Assembly: GCA_021789215.1 (NCBI GenBank)
Contig: JAJYJS010000001.1
Coordinates: 185,001 to 249,000 of the forward strand
Origin: Nitrospirota bacterium
Lineage (GTDB): Bacteria > Nitrospirota > Thermodesulfovibrionia > Thermodesulfovibrionales > JdFR-88
DNA: 64,000 nt
Direction: 5' to 3'
In this document: positions 42,904 to 51,555 of the stretch, in pieces
Layout of the letters: every line of letters begins with the position of its first letter
Position numbering within the stretch: position 1 is the stretch's first letter
Made by a program: the position numbers and the translations under genes
The notes under the pieces: model-generated
Database searches by the model: none
What the model saw: the letters and a program-made list of their open reading frames with translations, nothing else
What the model was told of the DNA's origin: nothing

Positions 42904-43151
42904 TCGATATTGACTTCCCGCGTCAAGGATTGTTCTCTCTTAAAATCGAGTTCTATACCAAAAAAAGGCGATCTACGCATGAAGTCAATGAGATTCTCCT
43001 TTGGACGTTTAAGCCGGTCGTATTCGGCCTTTGAAATAACAACGGCCGTAGGCTCACCGCGCATTGTAATAGTCTGCGGGCCTTCCTTTGAGGCCTTTTT
43101 AATAACCTCACTCAGTCGCGCCTTGGCCTCTTGCAGCTGCCATGTTTTCAT
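42900..43151 (-). CDS. Phd/YefM-family antitoxin
   Basis: An 83-residue protein starting MKTWQLQEAKARLSEVIKKASKEGPQTITMRGEPTAVVISKAEYDRL, the Phd/YefM DNA-binding fold; the C-terminal 30 residues would bind VapC. AAGGAGG precedes the ATG. The pair replaces the usual VapB with a Phd-type partner, a common combination. Confidence 0.92.
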   Translation of the reverse strand: MKTWQLQEAKARLSEVIKKASKEGPQTITMRGEPTAVVISKAEYDRLKRPKENLIDFMRRSPFFGIELDFKREQSLTREVNIE

Positions 43152-43169
43152 AGAAAACCTCCTTATTAC

Positions 43170-43215
43170 CTAGTCAGACTAGTTTAATTATATTTTATCA
43201 CTCAAGGAAATAGCA
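43170..43215 (-). promoter_or_regulatory. Promoter and palindromic operator of the Phd/VapC operon
   Basis: The palindrome CTAGTCAGACTAG (43170-43182) lies between the ATG and a TATAAT (43187-43192 on the minus strand), with TTGCTA about 18 bp further upstream. Phd antitoxins repress by binding such palindromes. Confidence 0.65.
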
Positions 43216-43240
43216 AGGGGCGTGAACGGCTTGTGGTTCA

Positions 43241-43444
43241 TTACTGGCTGCTCGTCGCGCAGTCTGGCGGGCAGTTAAGTGTCTTCACGACAGAGACCGG
43301 GTTGCCGGAGACCGTCTGGCCTGGGTGGGATGATTGGGCCGCCGGACGGCTCTTTTCTTTTTGGGGAGCGGCATTGTTTGCAGCGGGCATTGCTGTGGCA
43401 GGTTTCGCCGCAGGCTTTTGCACATGTCCCTCGATTTCAGGCAT
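43241..43444 (-). CDS. Small Ala/Pro-rich hypothetical
   Basis: A 67-residue frame downstream of nadA on the same strand, with low-complexity content (PAAKPATAMPAANNAAPQ) and a C-terminal C-x3-C. It has no clear ribosome-binding site. It may be a real short gene or a chance frame. Confidence 0.3.
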   Translation of the reverse strand: MPEIEGHVQKPAAKPATAMPAANNAAPQKEKSRPAAQSSHPGQTVSGNPVSVVKTLNCPPDCATSSQ

Positions 43445-43480
43445 TAATTCAGCGAGGAGCTGGGGGAACCTCTCCCCTCC

Positions 43481-44461
43481 CTACAGCTCCAGCATCCTGT
43501 CCAGTGAGATTTTTGCCCGGACCCTTATCTCTTCCGGGACTGTCACAACACTGGTCATGTCCCTGAGGGCGGCATGGACGCTCTTGAGCGTGGTCTTTTT
43601 CATGTTGGGACATATCATGTCCCTCCTCAGGGGGTGGAAGGTCTTTTCCGGGTTCTCCTTCTGGAGCCTGTGCATTATGCCTGTTTCCGTGCCGACAATG
43701 AACTCCTTATTGGGGGAGGACTTTGCGAAGCGGAGCATCCCGGAAGTGCTTGTCACATGGTCCGCAACTTCAAGCACCTCCAGCCGGCATTCAGGGTGCG
43801 CCATGAGGAGCGCGTCCGGGTATTTCTCTTTTGCCTTCAGGGCGTCTTCCCTGGTTACCCTGTCGTGGACGTGGCAGAAGCCGTCCCATGCGATCACCTT
43901 CTTGCCGGTGTTCTTCTGCGCCCACATGGAAAGGTTCCTGTCCGGCACGCAGATGACGGTGTCCCCCGGAAGGGACTCCACCACCTTGACCACGTTTGCC
44001 GAGGTGCAGCAGATATCGCTGGCGGCCTTTACCTCCGCCGTGGTGTTTACGTAGCAGACCACGGGCACGCCGGGGTACTGCGCCTTTATGTCCCTGAGGG
44101 TGAATCCTATGGGGTACAGGAGTTTGGGCTGCTCCGTGTAGCCCGGAAAATTGGGCCAGAGCTTCCTTGGCGCGTCCACCTGTATCATGTCCGCCATCGG
44201 GCAGCAGGCGCCGGGCTCCGGCAGGAGCACCGTCTTCGCGGGGCTCAGGATATAGGCGCTTTCGGCCATGAAGTTCACCCCGCAGAAGACTATCACGTCG
44301 CAGTCTATTTTCGATGCCGTCCTTGAAAGCTCAAGGGAGTCCCCGACGAAGTCGGCAATGTCCTGCACCTCCTCGCGCTGGTAATTGTGCGCCAGGATGA
44401 TGGCACGCCTCTGTTTCTTGAGATCCAGGATCTCATTCACAAGTTCCCGCTCTTTATACAT
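43481..44461 (-). CDS. nadA: Quinolinate synthase
   Basis: A 326-residue 4Fe-4S enzyme that condenses iminoaspartate with dihydroxyacetone phosphate in NAD synthesis. Family motifs are LAHNYQREEVQDIADFVGDSLELSR, VFCGVNFMAESA, LLPEPGACCPMADMI, YVNTTAEVKAASDICCTSAN and HPECRLEVLEVADHVTSTSGML. Cluster cysteines are conserved. nadB and nadC are not nearby. The start is 1 bp after the stop of the lytic transglycosylase gene, so the two share a transcript. Confidence 0.96.
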   Translation of the reverse strand: MYKERELVNEILDLKKQRRAIILAHNYQREEVQDIADFVGDSLELSRTASKIDCDVIVFCGVNFMAESAYILSPAKTVLLPEPGACCPMADMIQVDAPRKLWPNFPGYTEQPKLLYPIGFTLRDIKAQYPGVPVVCYVNTTAEVKAASDICCTSANVVKVVESLPGDTVICVPDRNLSMWAQKNTGKKVIAWDGFCHVHDRVTREDALKAKEKYPDALLMAHPECRLEVLEVADHVTSTSGMLRFAKSSPNKEFIVGTETGIMHRLQKENPEKTFHPLRRDMICPNMKKTTLKSVHAALRDMTSVVTVPEEIRVRAKISLDRMLEL

Positions 44462-44462
44462 T

Positions 44463-45245
44463 TCAGAACCTGGAAGGCAAATTGTTGGTGTATAGCACAG
44501 TCCCGTCTTTAAGCACCACTTTGTAAATGACGGGGTTCTTTTTCCTTATGACGGCCTTCTGGTTATTGACAACGGCCCTCGTGCCGGGCGCAGCCGTCCG
44601 GTCATAACCATAATCGGGCGGATAGTCCTTTCCCTTGTACATGGCAAGTATCTTCCTCACGTAGTCTTCCGTTTCCCTGTACGGCGGCACGGCCCCGTGC
44701 TTTTCGACGCACGACGGCCCGGCGTTGTACGCCGCGAGGGCCAGGGTCACGTTGCCGAAGCGGTCGATAAGGCTGCTCAGGTATTTTACCCCTCCCTCGA
44801 TGTTCTCCTCCGGGTCGAAGGGGTTGTAAACGCCCATGGAGTTGGCCGTCTGCGGCATGAGCTGCATCAGCCCCATCGCGCCTTTCGGGGATATGGCCCT
44901 GCGGTCGTATCCGGACTCGGCCTTTATGACGGCCTTTACCAGGTGAGGGTCCACGCTGTATTTCTGGGCCTTCCGCTCCACTATCCGGTCCACATCGTCT
45001 GTCCGGCCGGAAAGGGACGCGCGCGCATACCCCCCGGCCAGTCCGTTGTCCTTGTAGGCGGCCCGGACGGCCTTTTTCCGTCTTGCCGCCCGCCTTTCGT
45101 CCTTCATCACCCGCACACAGCCGTTCACCGGCGTGTCGGTGAAGAGGATGGCCCCGTTGGAGTCTACATATTTATATATGGCCGCGTCGGCGCCCGTAGC
45201 GAAAGTGCAAAGAGCAAGGATCAGTGCCAGGACAAACATTTGCAT
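44463..45245 (-). CDS. Lytic transglycosylase with N-terminal DUF4124
   Basis: A protein of about 260 residues: signal peptide, a DUF4124 segment (AIYKYVDSNGAILFTDTPVNGC), a basic linker and an SLT goose-lysozyme-like domain with the catalytic Glu in VIKAESGYDRRAISPKGAMGLMQLMPQTA, then YNPFDPEENIEGGVKYL and LALAAYNAGPSCVEKHGAVPPYRET. It cleaves peptidoglycan in the periplasm. ATG at 45245 is preferred; an upstream TTG at 45272 extends the frame. nadA follows at once. Confidence 0.9.
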   Translation of the reverse strand: MQMFVLALILALCTFATGADAAIYKYVDSNGAILFTDTPVNGCVRVMKDERRAARRKKAVRAAYKDNGLAGGYARASLSGRTDDVDRIVERKAQKYSVDPHLVKAVIKAESGYDRRAISPKGAMGLMQLMPQTANSMGVYNPFDPEENIEGGVKYLSSLIDRFGNVTLALAAYNAGPSCVEKHGAVPPYRETEDYVRKILAMYKGKDYPPDYGYDRTAAPGTRAVVNNQKAVIRKKNPVIYKVVLKDGTVLYTNNLPSRF

Positions 45246-45300
45246 AGAATTTAACAAAAAAAGAGCCGTCAAGTCAAATACTTACGGCCCTTAAGCGTAT

Positions 45301-45351
45301 GCGGGGCATGCCCTCTGGAGGACATGCCCCGCCCGGTTTTTTTGTTTTTTT
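45301..45351 (+). terminator. Strong hairpin with plus-strand T tract
   Basis: GCGGGGCATGCCCTC-TGGA-GGACATGCCCCGC followed by CCGGTTTTTTTG and more T. No plus-strand gene precedes it, so it either blocks antisense transcription or acts as the 3' end of the minus-strand csp message, where the T run is missing. Confidence 0.65.
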
Positions 45352-45362
45352 CGATGGTTAAA

Positions 45363-45569
45363 CTAGAATACCTTTTCCACGTTGGCGGCCTTCGGCCCCC
45401 GCTCGCCATCGACGATCTCGAAGCTTACCTTGTCGCCCTCATTCAATGTCCTGAACCCGTCTGCCTTGATTGCCGAATAATGAACGAAGATATCAGGCCC
45501 GCCATCCTGCTGAATGAAGCCATACCCCTTGGTCTCGTTGAACCACTTCACTTTTCCCTCAAAAGACAC
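45363..45569 (-). CDS. Cold-shock protein
   Basis: A 68-residue single-stranded nucleic-acid-binding protein with RNP1 (KGYGFIQQ) and RNP2 (DIFVHYSAI) and the usual [22 protein letters not shown] ending. AGGAGG precedes the ATG. RNA chaperone role inferred from the family. Confidence 0.96.
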   Translation of the reverse strand: MSFEGKVKWFNETKGYGFIQQDGGPDIFVHYSAIKADGFRTLNEGDKVSFEIVDGERGPKAANVEKVF

Positions 45570-45780
45570 GTCAGTAATCCTCCTTTTTTCCCCCTCCAGG
45601 GAAGAGCTTGAAACCTGATATACAGGCTACAAACTTTATAGCACGTGCCAATTGCCTTGTCAATGAAAAAATGTGCGGCTGGGGCCGGGCGCAAATGCCC
45701 AAAAACCCTTGACAGCACAGGATATAGTGGTAGCATTTCAAAATACGGCAACTTTCTCGCACTGAAAAGGAGATTTGTCC

Positions 45781-46590
45781 ATGATTACAACCCGCAGGAT
45801 ATTTTTCCCCGGCGGCCCGGCCCTTTTTTTATTCGCAATGTCAATCGCGCTTATCGCTCTGCCGGTGGCCGTGTATTCAGCGGAAACGGCAGGGCAGGAA
45901 AAAAAACCCTCTGCGGCGGTTTTGATGCGGCAGCTCCAGTCGAAATACGAAAAGTTCGACCAGGCCACGGGCAATGTTGAGATAAGGATGGCCGGGCGCT
46001 CGGGCGAGCAGGGAAAACAGATGGATATGGAACAGACCATATACAGGAAGGGCGGAGAAAAATTCCGGATTGAAACGGAGACAACGGTGCCTGCCACAAG
46101 GGAGGCACCCGGAAGGAGCTTCCGCACGATTGTCATCTATAACGGTAAGGAGGGCTGGGCGGTTTCGCCCTCAGGGCAGGTGAGCAAGCTCACGAAGGAA
46201 GACGAGCAGAGGATCCAAAGAAAGAACTACTGGTGGAAAAGCATCACCGCCGAATCGATGATAACCGGACTGGAAAAGGTGGATGGGCGGGACTGTTATG
46301 TAGTGGTGCCCGGCTCGGCAGAGGCCCCTTTCACCCGGGAATGGATTGACAGCAAGGACCTGGTGCTTGTAAAGGCCCTTTCCAGCGGTCCGCAGGGGCA
46401 GGAGGTGGAGTTCAGGTTCTCCGGCTTCAGGCCCGTTGACGGCTGGCAGGTACCCTTCAGGACGGAGACGGCGGTGGACGGCAGGCAGGTTTCGGTCACG
46501 GAGATAAAGTCCTTCGAGACGGGCAAGGGCCTGCCGGACAGCCTTTTCGAGCAGCCCCATGCCCCCGAGGGACAAAAAAGCGGTAATTGA
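45781..46590 (+). CDS. LolA-like exported outer-membrane lipoprotein-sorting protein
   Basis: ATG at 45781 follows AAAAGGAG. A 269-residue protein with signal peptide and a LolA/LolB-like half-barrel: LMRQLQSKYEKFDQATGNVEIRMAG, FRTIVIYNGKEGWAVSPSG, DSKDLVLVKALSSGPQGQEVEFRFSGFRPVDGWQVPFRTET. Probably periplasmic, binding a lipid or hydrophobic ligand. It stands just upstream of rimP-nusA but has its own translation signals. Confidence 0.75.
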   Translation: MITTRRIFFPGGPALFLFAMSIALIALPVAVYSAETAGQEKKPSAAVLMRQLQSKYEKFDQATGNVEIRMAGRSGEQGKQMDMEQTIYRKGGEKFRIETETTVPATREAPGRSFRTIVIYNGKEGWAVSPSGQVSKLTKEDEQRIQRKNYWWKSITAESMITGLEKVDGRDCYVVVPGSAEAPFTREWIDSKDLVLVKALSSGPQGQEVEFRFSGFRPVDGWQVPFRTETAVDGRQVSVTEIKSFETGKGLPDSLFEQPHAPEGQKSGN

Positions 46591-46645
46591 AATTTTTGTA
46601 ATAAACTGATATTATTAAATAAATTGAGCAGGTCTTATTTCTGAG

Positions 46646-46672
46646 AGAGTGGCAAAAACCACTCTTTTGTTT
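46646..46672 (+). promoter_or_regulatory. Leader hairpin before rimP
   Basis: AGAGTGG-CAAAA-ACCACTCT followed by TTTGTTTTAT, directly before the ATG at 46676. A similar hairpin stands before the rimP-nusA operon in many bacteria and may be an attenuator responding to NusA. Confidence 0.6.
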
Positions 46673-46675
46673 TAT

Positions 46676-47134
46676 ATGGGAACAATAGAGGGAAAGATCA
46701 GCGAGCTGGCACAGAAAGTCGCGGGGCCGATGGGCTTCACGGTGGAGGCCGTGGAGATATCGGGCAGCGGCAGACGCCCCGTTTTGAGAATCTACATAGA
46801 CAAGGAGGGGGGAGTGAACATAGCGGACTGCGAGGCCGTGAGCCGGGAGATGAGCGCCCTGCTGGACGTTGAGGATGTCATGCAGGGGGCCTACATACTC
46901 GAGGTCTCGTCCCCGGGGCTGGACAGGCCGCTCAGAAAACCCGCCGATTTCGCAAGGCAGACGGGCAAGCTCGCAAGGGTGGTCACAAAAGAGCCCTTCG
47001 AGGGGCAGACATTCATGATTGGCAGGATCGTGGAGGCGGGCGGGGATTTTTTTACTCTGAATGTCGGGGAGAGGGAAGTCAAAATTCCCTATGAGGCGGT
47101 CACAAGGGCACGTCTCGAGGTGGAGATAAAATGA
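46676..47134 (+). CDS. rimP: Ribosome maturation factor RimP
   Basis: Assists assembly of the 30S subunit. Conserved pieces: GFTVEAVEISGSGRRPVLRIYIDKEGGVNIADCEAVSREMSALLDVED, YILEVSSPGLDRPLRKPADF and VGEREVKIPYEAVTRARLEVE. ATG at 46676 gives 152 residues; a GTG at 46649 would add nine residues but lies in the leader hairpin. It overlaps nusA by 4 bp. Confidence 0.92.
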   Translation: MGTIEGKISELAQKVAGPMGFTVEAVEISGSGRRPVLRIYIDKEGGVNIADCEAVSREMSALLDVEDVMQGAYILEVSSPGLDRPLRKPADFARQTGKLARVVTKEPFEGQTFMIGRIVEAGGDFFTLNVGEREVKIPYEAVTRARLEVEIK

Positions 47135-48303
47135 AAGAGATGATGTTTCTTATAGAACAGATATGCCGCGAGAAGGGCATACCCAAATCCGTGCTCATGT
47201 CGGCGCTGGAGTCCGCCCTGCTCTCGGCGGCCAGAAAGCGCTACGGGGGCCGGACAAATATAAACCTCCGCATAGAACCCGGCACGCTCGCCATCAACAT
47301 ATTCGAGACCAGGCGCGTCGTGGAGAAGGTGGAGAACCCGGATGAGGAGATCTCCGCCGAGGAGGCGGCGGCGCAGTTCCCGGACAAGGCCCTTGGCGAG
47401 GAGGTGGAACTGCCCCTTGCCCCCAGGGACTTTGGCCGGATAGCCGCGCAGACGGCAAAACAGGTGATACTTCAGCGCATGCGCGAGGCGGAACGCGACG
47501 CCCTCTTTACGGAGTTCAAGGACAAGGTGGGCCAGATAGTGAGCGGCACGGTGCTGCGCAAGGAAAAGGGCTTTTACTTCATAAACCTGGGCAAGGCCGA
47601 GGCGGCACTGCCCATCAAGGAGTCGCTTCCCGGCGAGAACCTGAGGCGGGGGGACTTCGCCAAGGCCTACATAGAGGACATAAGGATAACCCCCAAGGGG
47701 CCCATGATAATGGTGTCCAGGACGAACCCCAGCTTTGTCGCAGAGCTTTTCAGGATGGAGGTGCCGGAGATAGGCGAGGGGCTCGTGAAGATAAAGGACA
47801 TCGTGCGCGAGCCCGGCGAAAGGACAAAGATAGCCGTCTATTCCAAGGACCCCTCGATCGACCCCGTGGGTGCCTGCGTGGGTATGAAGGGCACAAGGGT
47901 GCAGTCCATAGTGAGGGAGCTGAAGGGCGAGAGGATAGACATAATCCCCTGGACGGACGACCCCCGCATCCTCATAGCGCGCGCCCTGAGCCCGGCGGTC
48001 ATAGACAGGGTTGGCATCAACGAGGACGAAAAGAGCGCGATGGTGGTCGTGAGCGACCAGCAGCTCTCAATCGCCATAGGCAAGAAGGGGCAGAACGTGC
48101 GCCTTGCCATGAAGCTCACGGGCTGGGACATAGACATAATAAGCGACACCGAATACTCCAAGATAAAAATGGAGGAGGCCGAGGCCGCCTTCGACGAGGC
48201 CACAAAGACAAAAAAGCCCTCGGGTGAGGAGGCCAAGCCGCAGCAGCAGGAAACACACGGGGAAACGGAAGAAGAAAGGGAAAAAACCCCCGCGGAGGAA
48301 TGA
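47131..48303 (+). CDS. nusA: Transcription termination/antitermination factor NusA
   Basis: A 390-residue protein: N-terminal RNA-polymerase-binding domain, S1 domain (IVSGTVLRKEKGFYFINLG), KH1 (PVGACVGMKGTRVQSIVRELKGERIDII) and KH2 (QLSIAIGKKGQNVRLAMKLTGWDIDI), then an acidic Glu-rich tail (ETEEEREKTPAEE). The C-terminal acidic repeats of E. coli NusA are absent. Translationally coupled to rimP; infB, the usual neighbour, is not present downstream. Confidence 0.95.
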   Translation: MKEMMFLIEQICREKGIPKSVLMSALESALLSAARKRYGGRTNINLRIEPGTLAINIFETRRVVEKVENPDEEISAEEAAAQFPDKALGEEVELPLAPRDFGRIAAQTAKQVILQRMREAERDALFTEFKDKVGQIVSGTVLRKEKGFYFINLGKAEAALPIKESLPGENLRRGDFAKAYIEDIRITPKGPMIMVSRTNPSFVAELFRMEVPEIGEGLVKIKDIVREPGERTKIAVYSKDPSIDPVGACVGMKGTRVQSIVRELKGERIDIIPWTDDPRILIARALSPAVIDRVGINEDEKSAMVVVSDQQLSIAIGKKGQNVRLAMKLTGWDIDIISDTEYSKIKMEEAEAAFDEATKTKKPSGEEAKPQQQETHGETEEEREKTPAEE

Positions 48304-48316
48304 GATAAAAAAGACC

Positions 48317-48691
48317 TTGAAGGCCCTTTTTCTTACGGCCTGCGTCCTCGTGTTTTCAGCCCAGGCCGCCATGGCCTGCCAGGTGGATGAGTTCTACCTC
48401 GTGAAGAAGGGCGCTCTGGCCGCCCCCGGCCCTGAGGGGCTGAAGAAGGCCGCCGCTTACGAGAAAGCGGGCCAAACGGATAGGCTTGAGGGCCTGATAA
48501 AAAGCGGGCAGGCCATAAGACTGAAAGAAGACACGAAGGTGCGGGTGCTTGAGAGGTCTTTCGGCCTCATGATGATAGAGGTCCAACTGCCGGGCAGCAA
48601 AACGCCCTTCTGGGTCAATGACGGCGCAGTTGGCCCGGTGGACTCACCGGCGAACCCCGCCCCTTTATCCCCTCCCGGGAGGGGACTTTAA
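48317..48691 (+). CDS. Small exported protein, unknown
   Basis: Frame following nusA with a signal peptide (LKALFLTACVLVFSAQAAMA). The most likely start is TTG at 48317; the longer frame to 48224 would overlap nusA. The mature part (QVDEFYLVKKGALAAPGPEGLKKAAAYEKAG...VRVLERSFGLMMIEVQLPGSKTPFWV) looks like a small SH3-like domain. The C-terminal PLSPPGRGL is encoded by the dispersed repeat at 48659-48692, so the true end may have been altered by repeat insertion. Confidence 0.6.
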   Translation: MKALFLTACVLVFSAQAAMACQVDEFYLVKKGALAAPGPEGLKKAAAYEKAGQTDRLEGLIKSGQAIRLKEDTKVRVLERSFGLMMIEVQLPGSKTPFWVNDGAVGPVDSPANPAPLSPPGRGL

Positions 48692-48692
48692 A
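48659..48692. repeat. Short CCCTTTATCCCC...GGGGACTTTAAA repeat, copy 1
   Basis: CCCCTTTATCCCCTCCCGGGAGGGGACTTTAAAG. A second copy lies at 51484-51518. The CCCCT/AGGGG arms form a hairpin. It overlaps the end of the preceding gene. Confidence 0.65.
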
Positions 48693-48713
48693 GACGAGAA
48701 ATCCCAAAAAGCC

Positions 48714-48802
48714 CGTCATGCCGGCGAAAGCCGGTATCCAGTGACGTTGGGGTGTCCGAAAGGTAGTCGCTGGATTCCGGCTTAAGACTGCCGGAATGAC
48801 TG
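48714..48802. repeat. Dispersed GTCAT-CCGG/ATCCAG repeat, copy B4
   Basis: GTCATGCCGGCGAAAGCCGG...ATCCAGTGACG, spacer, GTCGCTGGATTCCGG...CCGGAATGAC; same two-arm layout as 37117-37202. Confidence 0.75.
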
Positions 48803-48803
48803 C

Positions 48804-48834
48804 CAAAAAGAAAGGGGGGGCAATCAGCCCCCCC
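48804..48834 (-). terminator. Terminator of the large secreted protein gene
   Basis: GGGGGGG-CAATCA-GCCCCCC hairpin followed on the minus strand by CTTTCTTTTTGG; 43 bp past the stop of the gene at 48877. Confidence 0.75.
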
Positions 48835-48876
48835 TTCAGTTCCTCTTTACGCCGGTTAAAAATTAAATTTTCCGCA

Positions 48877-51378
48877 TTAACTGGGGCCGACGGTGAAACT
48901 CCACACCTGGCTTTCCGTCTGCCCGCCCTTGGAATCGGCGGCAACCACCTTCCACCAGTACTGCCCCGGAGGCAGGTTCACCGTCTGGGTCGTCGCTTTT
49001 GGAGCGCCGGGGGTTGTCGCGGTGTCCGAGCCGTGGCAGGAGATGAGCACGCCGGAGGCCAGAACGGCCAGGAGAAGGAGGATGGCTAAAAACCTCCTTC
49101 TGCCGCGCAGCCCGCCCACGAAGACGGCCCCGAAGAGCAGAAGGCTCCCCGCCCCCGCGTAGAGTCCCGCTCCGTGCAGGTTCGATTTTACAGTCAAATG
49201 GTCCGCAGGCCTGAACGTGTGGCCGCCGTCCTTGCTCAGCAATACCTGATAGCTTACATCGTCCCCGTCATCATCGGTAGAGTCGTCCCATTTGAACTCG
49301 ACCGAGTTAGCAATGCCGGTCGCGCCGTTGGCCGGATAGACGAGCCCTGGCGCTGTAGGCGGGTGGTTAGGGCCGCCGATAAGCGTCACCGCCAGATCGA
49401 ATACTGAGCCGTTATATACCGGAAAGGCGCAAAGGGTGTTGGCCTCACGGTTGTTGTAGGCCATTGCGGGTCCGGCAAAGATATCATTGCGGTCCGTTAC
49501 CATAAAGGGGGAGCCTTCAGCGCTCCCGTCCACGCCGTTTACGAACACGGCGGATATGTTGCCGTAACCGGCATTTTCCTTCAGGTAGCCGACAATGTAC
49601 CTTCCGCTGTGGGCGTCATAAGTTGCGGAAGTGTATGCCGCCGTGGTGTTATCCAGCGCCATCGGGCTTCCTACGGCGCCGTCGGCGTTTACTATCTGGC
49701 CGTATACCTCGGAGGCGTCATCGTCATAGCTCACGAGGAAGTTGTCTTGTGCCGGATTGAAGGCGACATCGGCCCAATGGGGGTAGAAGCTGAAATCGGA
49801 AATCGGGAATAAGCTAGTGGGGTCGAAGGTGCCGTCAGCGCCAATAAAAATGCCGCCGACCACGGTGCCTTCAAGGCTGTCAATCCAGACAAGCAGGTAC
49901 TGGCCCGTTACGCTGTCGAAGGCCGCCCTCGGGTAGTCCGCGTAGCCCGTGTCTGTAATTGCGTTCAGGTATTGTGTGCCCCAGCCGGGATTTAAAAATT
50001 TCAGAATAGAGCCGTGGATATTCCCATCACTTGTGTCCTGCCACGTTATGAGAAACTGGTTATCGGTGCTGTCCCAGGCCACATTGGGGTGATACGCGTC
50101 ATACCCTCCGAGATCGGCGCTTGTGAACCTCATTTCTCCGTCTGAAAGGCTGCCGTCGACATTCACGAACTGCCCGTAAATCTCGGAGTGCGTACCCCTA
50201 TCGGACCATACTACAAGGTATTTTTTGTCCGTCCTGCCGTACGCCACGGATACCGGCATGTCAACCGGAAAACCGGCCAGATTCGCGATTGCCAGCTCGC
50301 CGCCCTTTAACGTTCCGTCGCCGTTCACAAGCTGGCCTTTTATGCGTAAGCCGACGCCATCTTCTTTGAAATAGACCACAAGGTAAGAGTCGTTGGCCGG
50401 GTCGTAAGCCATGGCCAGCACATAACTGGCAGGGGATGCCGTGCCGTAGGTCTCGAAGGCGAGCTGCACCTCCTTCTGGCCGGGTTTCATCCCAAGCTCC
50501 GAAAGCGGTATGCGGAAGTCGTACACCTTGTGCTGGTAGGAAACCTTATCCGTGTAGGTGAACTGCGGGTGCCCCCATTTGGTGCTCTGCATCGACTCCT
50601 TGAAGGCCTTCACCCCCCTGGCCGTCTTCACGTACACCTTGCTGAAATCCTTGTTGCCGTCCATCGTGTCGTCCGGGGTGAAGTCTATCTTCACGTGGAG
50701 GTACTTCTTGTCGCTGTTCACCCATCCGTAGGTGAACCCCGAGGGGTGGCCGGAGCCGGAAATTGAAGCCTCCTTGAAGAAGGGCTCCTGTTTGCTCTCC
50801 CCCAGCCTGTAGCGCATGAAATGCGAATGGGCCGTGAACGGCCCGCTGTTGGTGGCCGGGAACTTGAAAGTGGCCTTGCTTATCACCTTGTTCTCCACGC
50901 GGGCCACAAGCGTAAGCACGCTGCCAGCCTTTGCCGCCGGGGAAAAACTCAGCTCGATTGTCTTGCCGAAGGCGTCCAGTACGTCGAAGTCTTTTGCGGC
51001 AAGTTTTTTCATCGCCAGGGGCTCCGGGGTGCCCCCGACCTTCTGCGGCGCCGCCCCGCCCAGGCTGACGGAGTCTATGTGGGCCGCCCCGCCGCCCCGT
51101 TCGATAAGCCTTATGCGCGCCTGCTCACCGGGTTTTACGAGGCCCGAAAGGTCGAGCCGCTTCTCCCTGTAGAACTTGTCAAAGGAAAGCGCGCCTGCCC
51201 TGACCCACTTGCCCCCTGAAAAGACTTCCACGCCGTATTCGCCGTTCGGCTTCGATTTCCCCTCGGAATTGAGCCCGAAAAACGTGACCTTCGGGCCGGC
51301 TTTGACGTTTGCGAAAGACGTGAACACAACCATGGCTAGAAACGAAAAAAATACCACTGCCAGAATTCTTGCTCTCAT
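48877..51378 (-). CDS. Large secreted protein with seven propeller-like repeats and a split FN3-like end
   Basis: An 833-residue protein with a signal peptide. An N-terminal region of about 300 residues is followed by seven repeats of about 50 residues (about 320-650), each with a motif like AMAYDPANDSYLVVYFK, VAWDSTDNQFLITWQD or AAFDSVTGQYLLVWID and a following GQxVNxDG strand; seven units suggest a beta-propeller. An FN3-like domain (PTAPGLVYPANGATGIANSVEFKWDDS) begins at about 665 but is interrupted at about 730-790 by a hydrophobic insert with two TM helices and a lipobox-like LISC, then resumes (LPPGQYWWKVVAADSKGG). Function unknown. Confidence 0.75.
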   Translation of the reverse strand: MRARILAVVFFSFLAMVVFTSFANVKAGPKVTFFGLNSEGKSKPNGEYGVEVFSGGKWVRAGALSFDKFYREKRLDLSGLVKPGEQARIRLIERGGGAAHIDSVSLGGAAPQKVGGTPEPLAMKKLAAKDFDVLDAFGKTIELSFSPAAKAGSVLTLVARVENKVISKATFKFPATNSGPFTAHSHFMRYRLGESKQEPFFKEASISGSGHPSGFTYGWVNSDKKYLHVKIDFTPDDTMDGNKDFSKVYVKTARGVKAFKESMQSTKWGHPQFTYTDKVSYQHKVYDFRIPLSELGMKPGQKEVQLAFETYGTASPASYVLAMAYDPANDSYLVVYFKEDGVGLRIKGQLVNGDGTLKGGELAIANLAGFPVDMPVSVAYGRTDKKYLVVWSDRGTHSEIYGQFVNVDGSLSDGEMRFTSADLGGYDAYHPNVAWDSTDNQFLITWQDTSDGNIHGSILKFLNPGWGTQYLNAITDTGYADYPRAAFDSVTGQYLLVWIDSLEGTVVGGIFIGADGTFDPTSLFPISDFSFYPHWADVAFNPAQDNFLVSYDDDASEVYGQIVNADGAVGSPMALDNTTAAYTSATYDAHSGRYIVGYLKENAGYGNISAVFVNGVDGSAEGSPFMVTDRNDIFAGPAMAYNNREANTLCAFPVYNGSVFDLAVTLIGGPNHPPTAPGLVYPANGATGIANSVEFKWDDSTDDDGDDVSYQVLLSKDGGHTFRPADHLTVKSNLHGAGLYAGAGSLLLFGAVFVGGLRGRRRFLAILLLLAVLASGVLISCHGSDTATTPGAPKATTQTVNLPPGQYWWKVVAADSKGGQTESQVWSFTVGPS

Positions 51379-51483
51379 TTTCCCCTCCCTAGGATTGAAA
51401 TGAGGAATATTCCCCCTGTGCTATTTAAAACGATAGCCAGGTTTTTTTCAATAGATTTTTTTTGGGGGGGCCGGAATCAAAAC

Positions 51484-51518
51484 CATCCCTTTATCCCCTT
51501 CCGTGAGGGGACTTTAAA
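51484..51518. repeat. Short CCCTTTATCCCC...GGGGACTTTAAA repeat, copy 2
   Basis: ATCCCTTTATCCCCTTCCGTGAGGGGACTTTAAAA; matches 48659-48692. It lies between the large secreted protein and the small exported protein. Confidence 0.65.
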
Positions 51519-51555
51519 AACTGAGCTCCCCAAAAAGAGGCTTTAGTGTATCACT

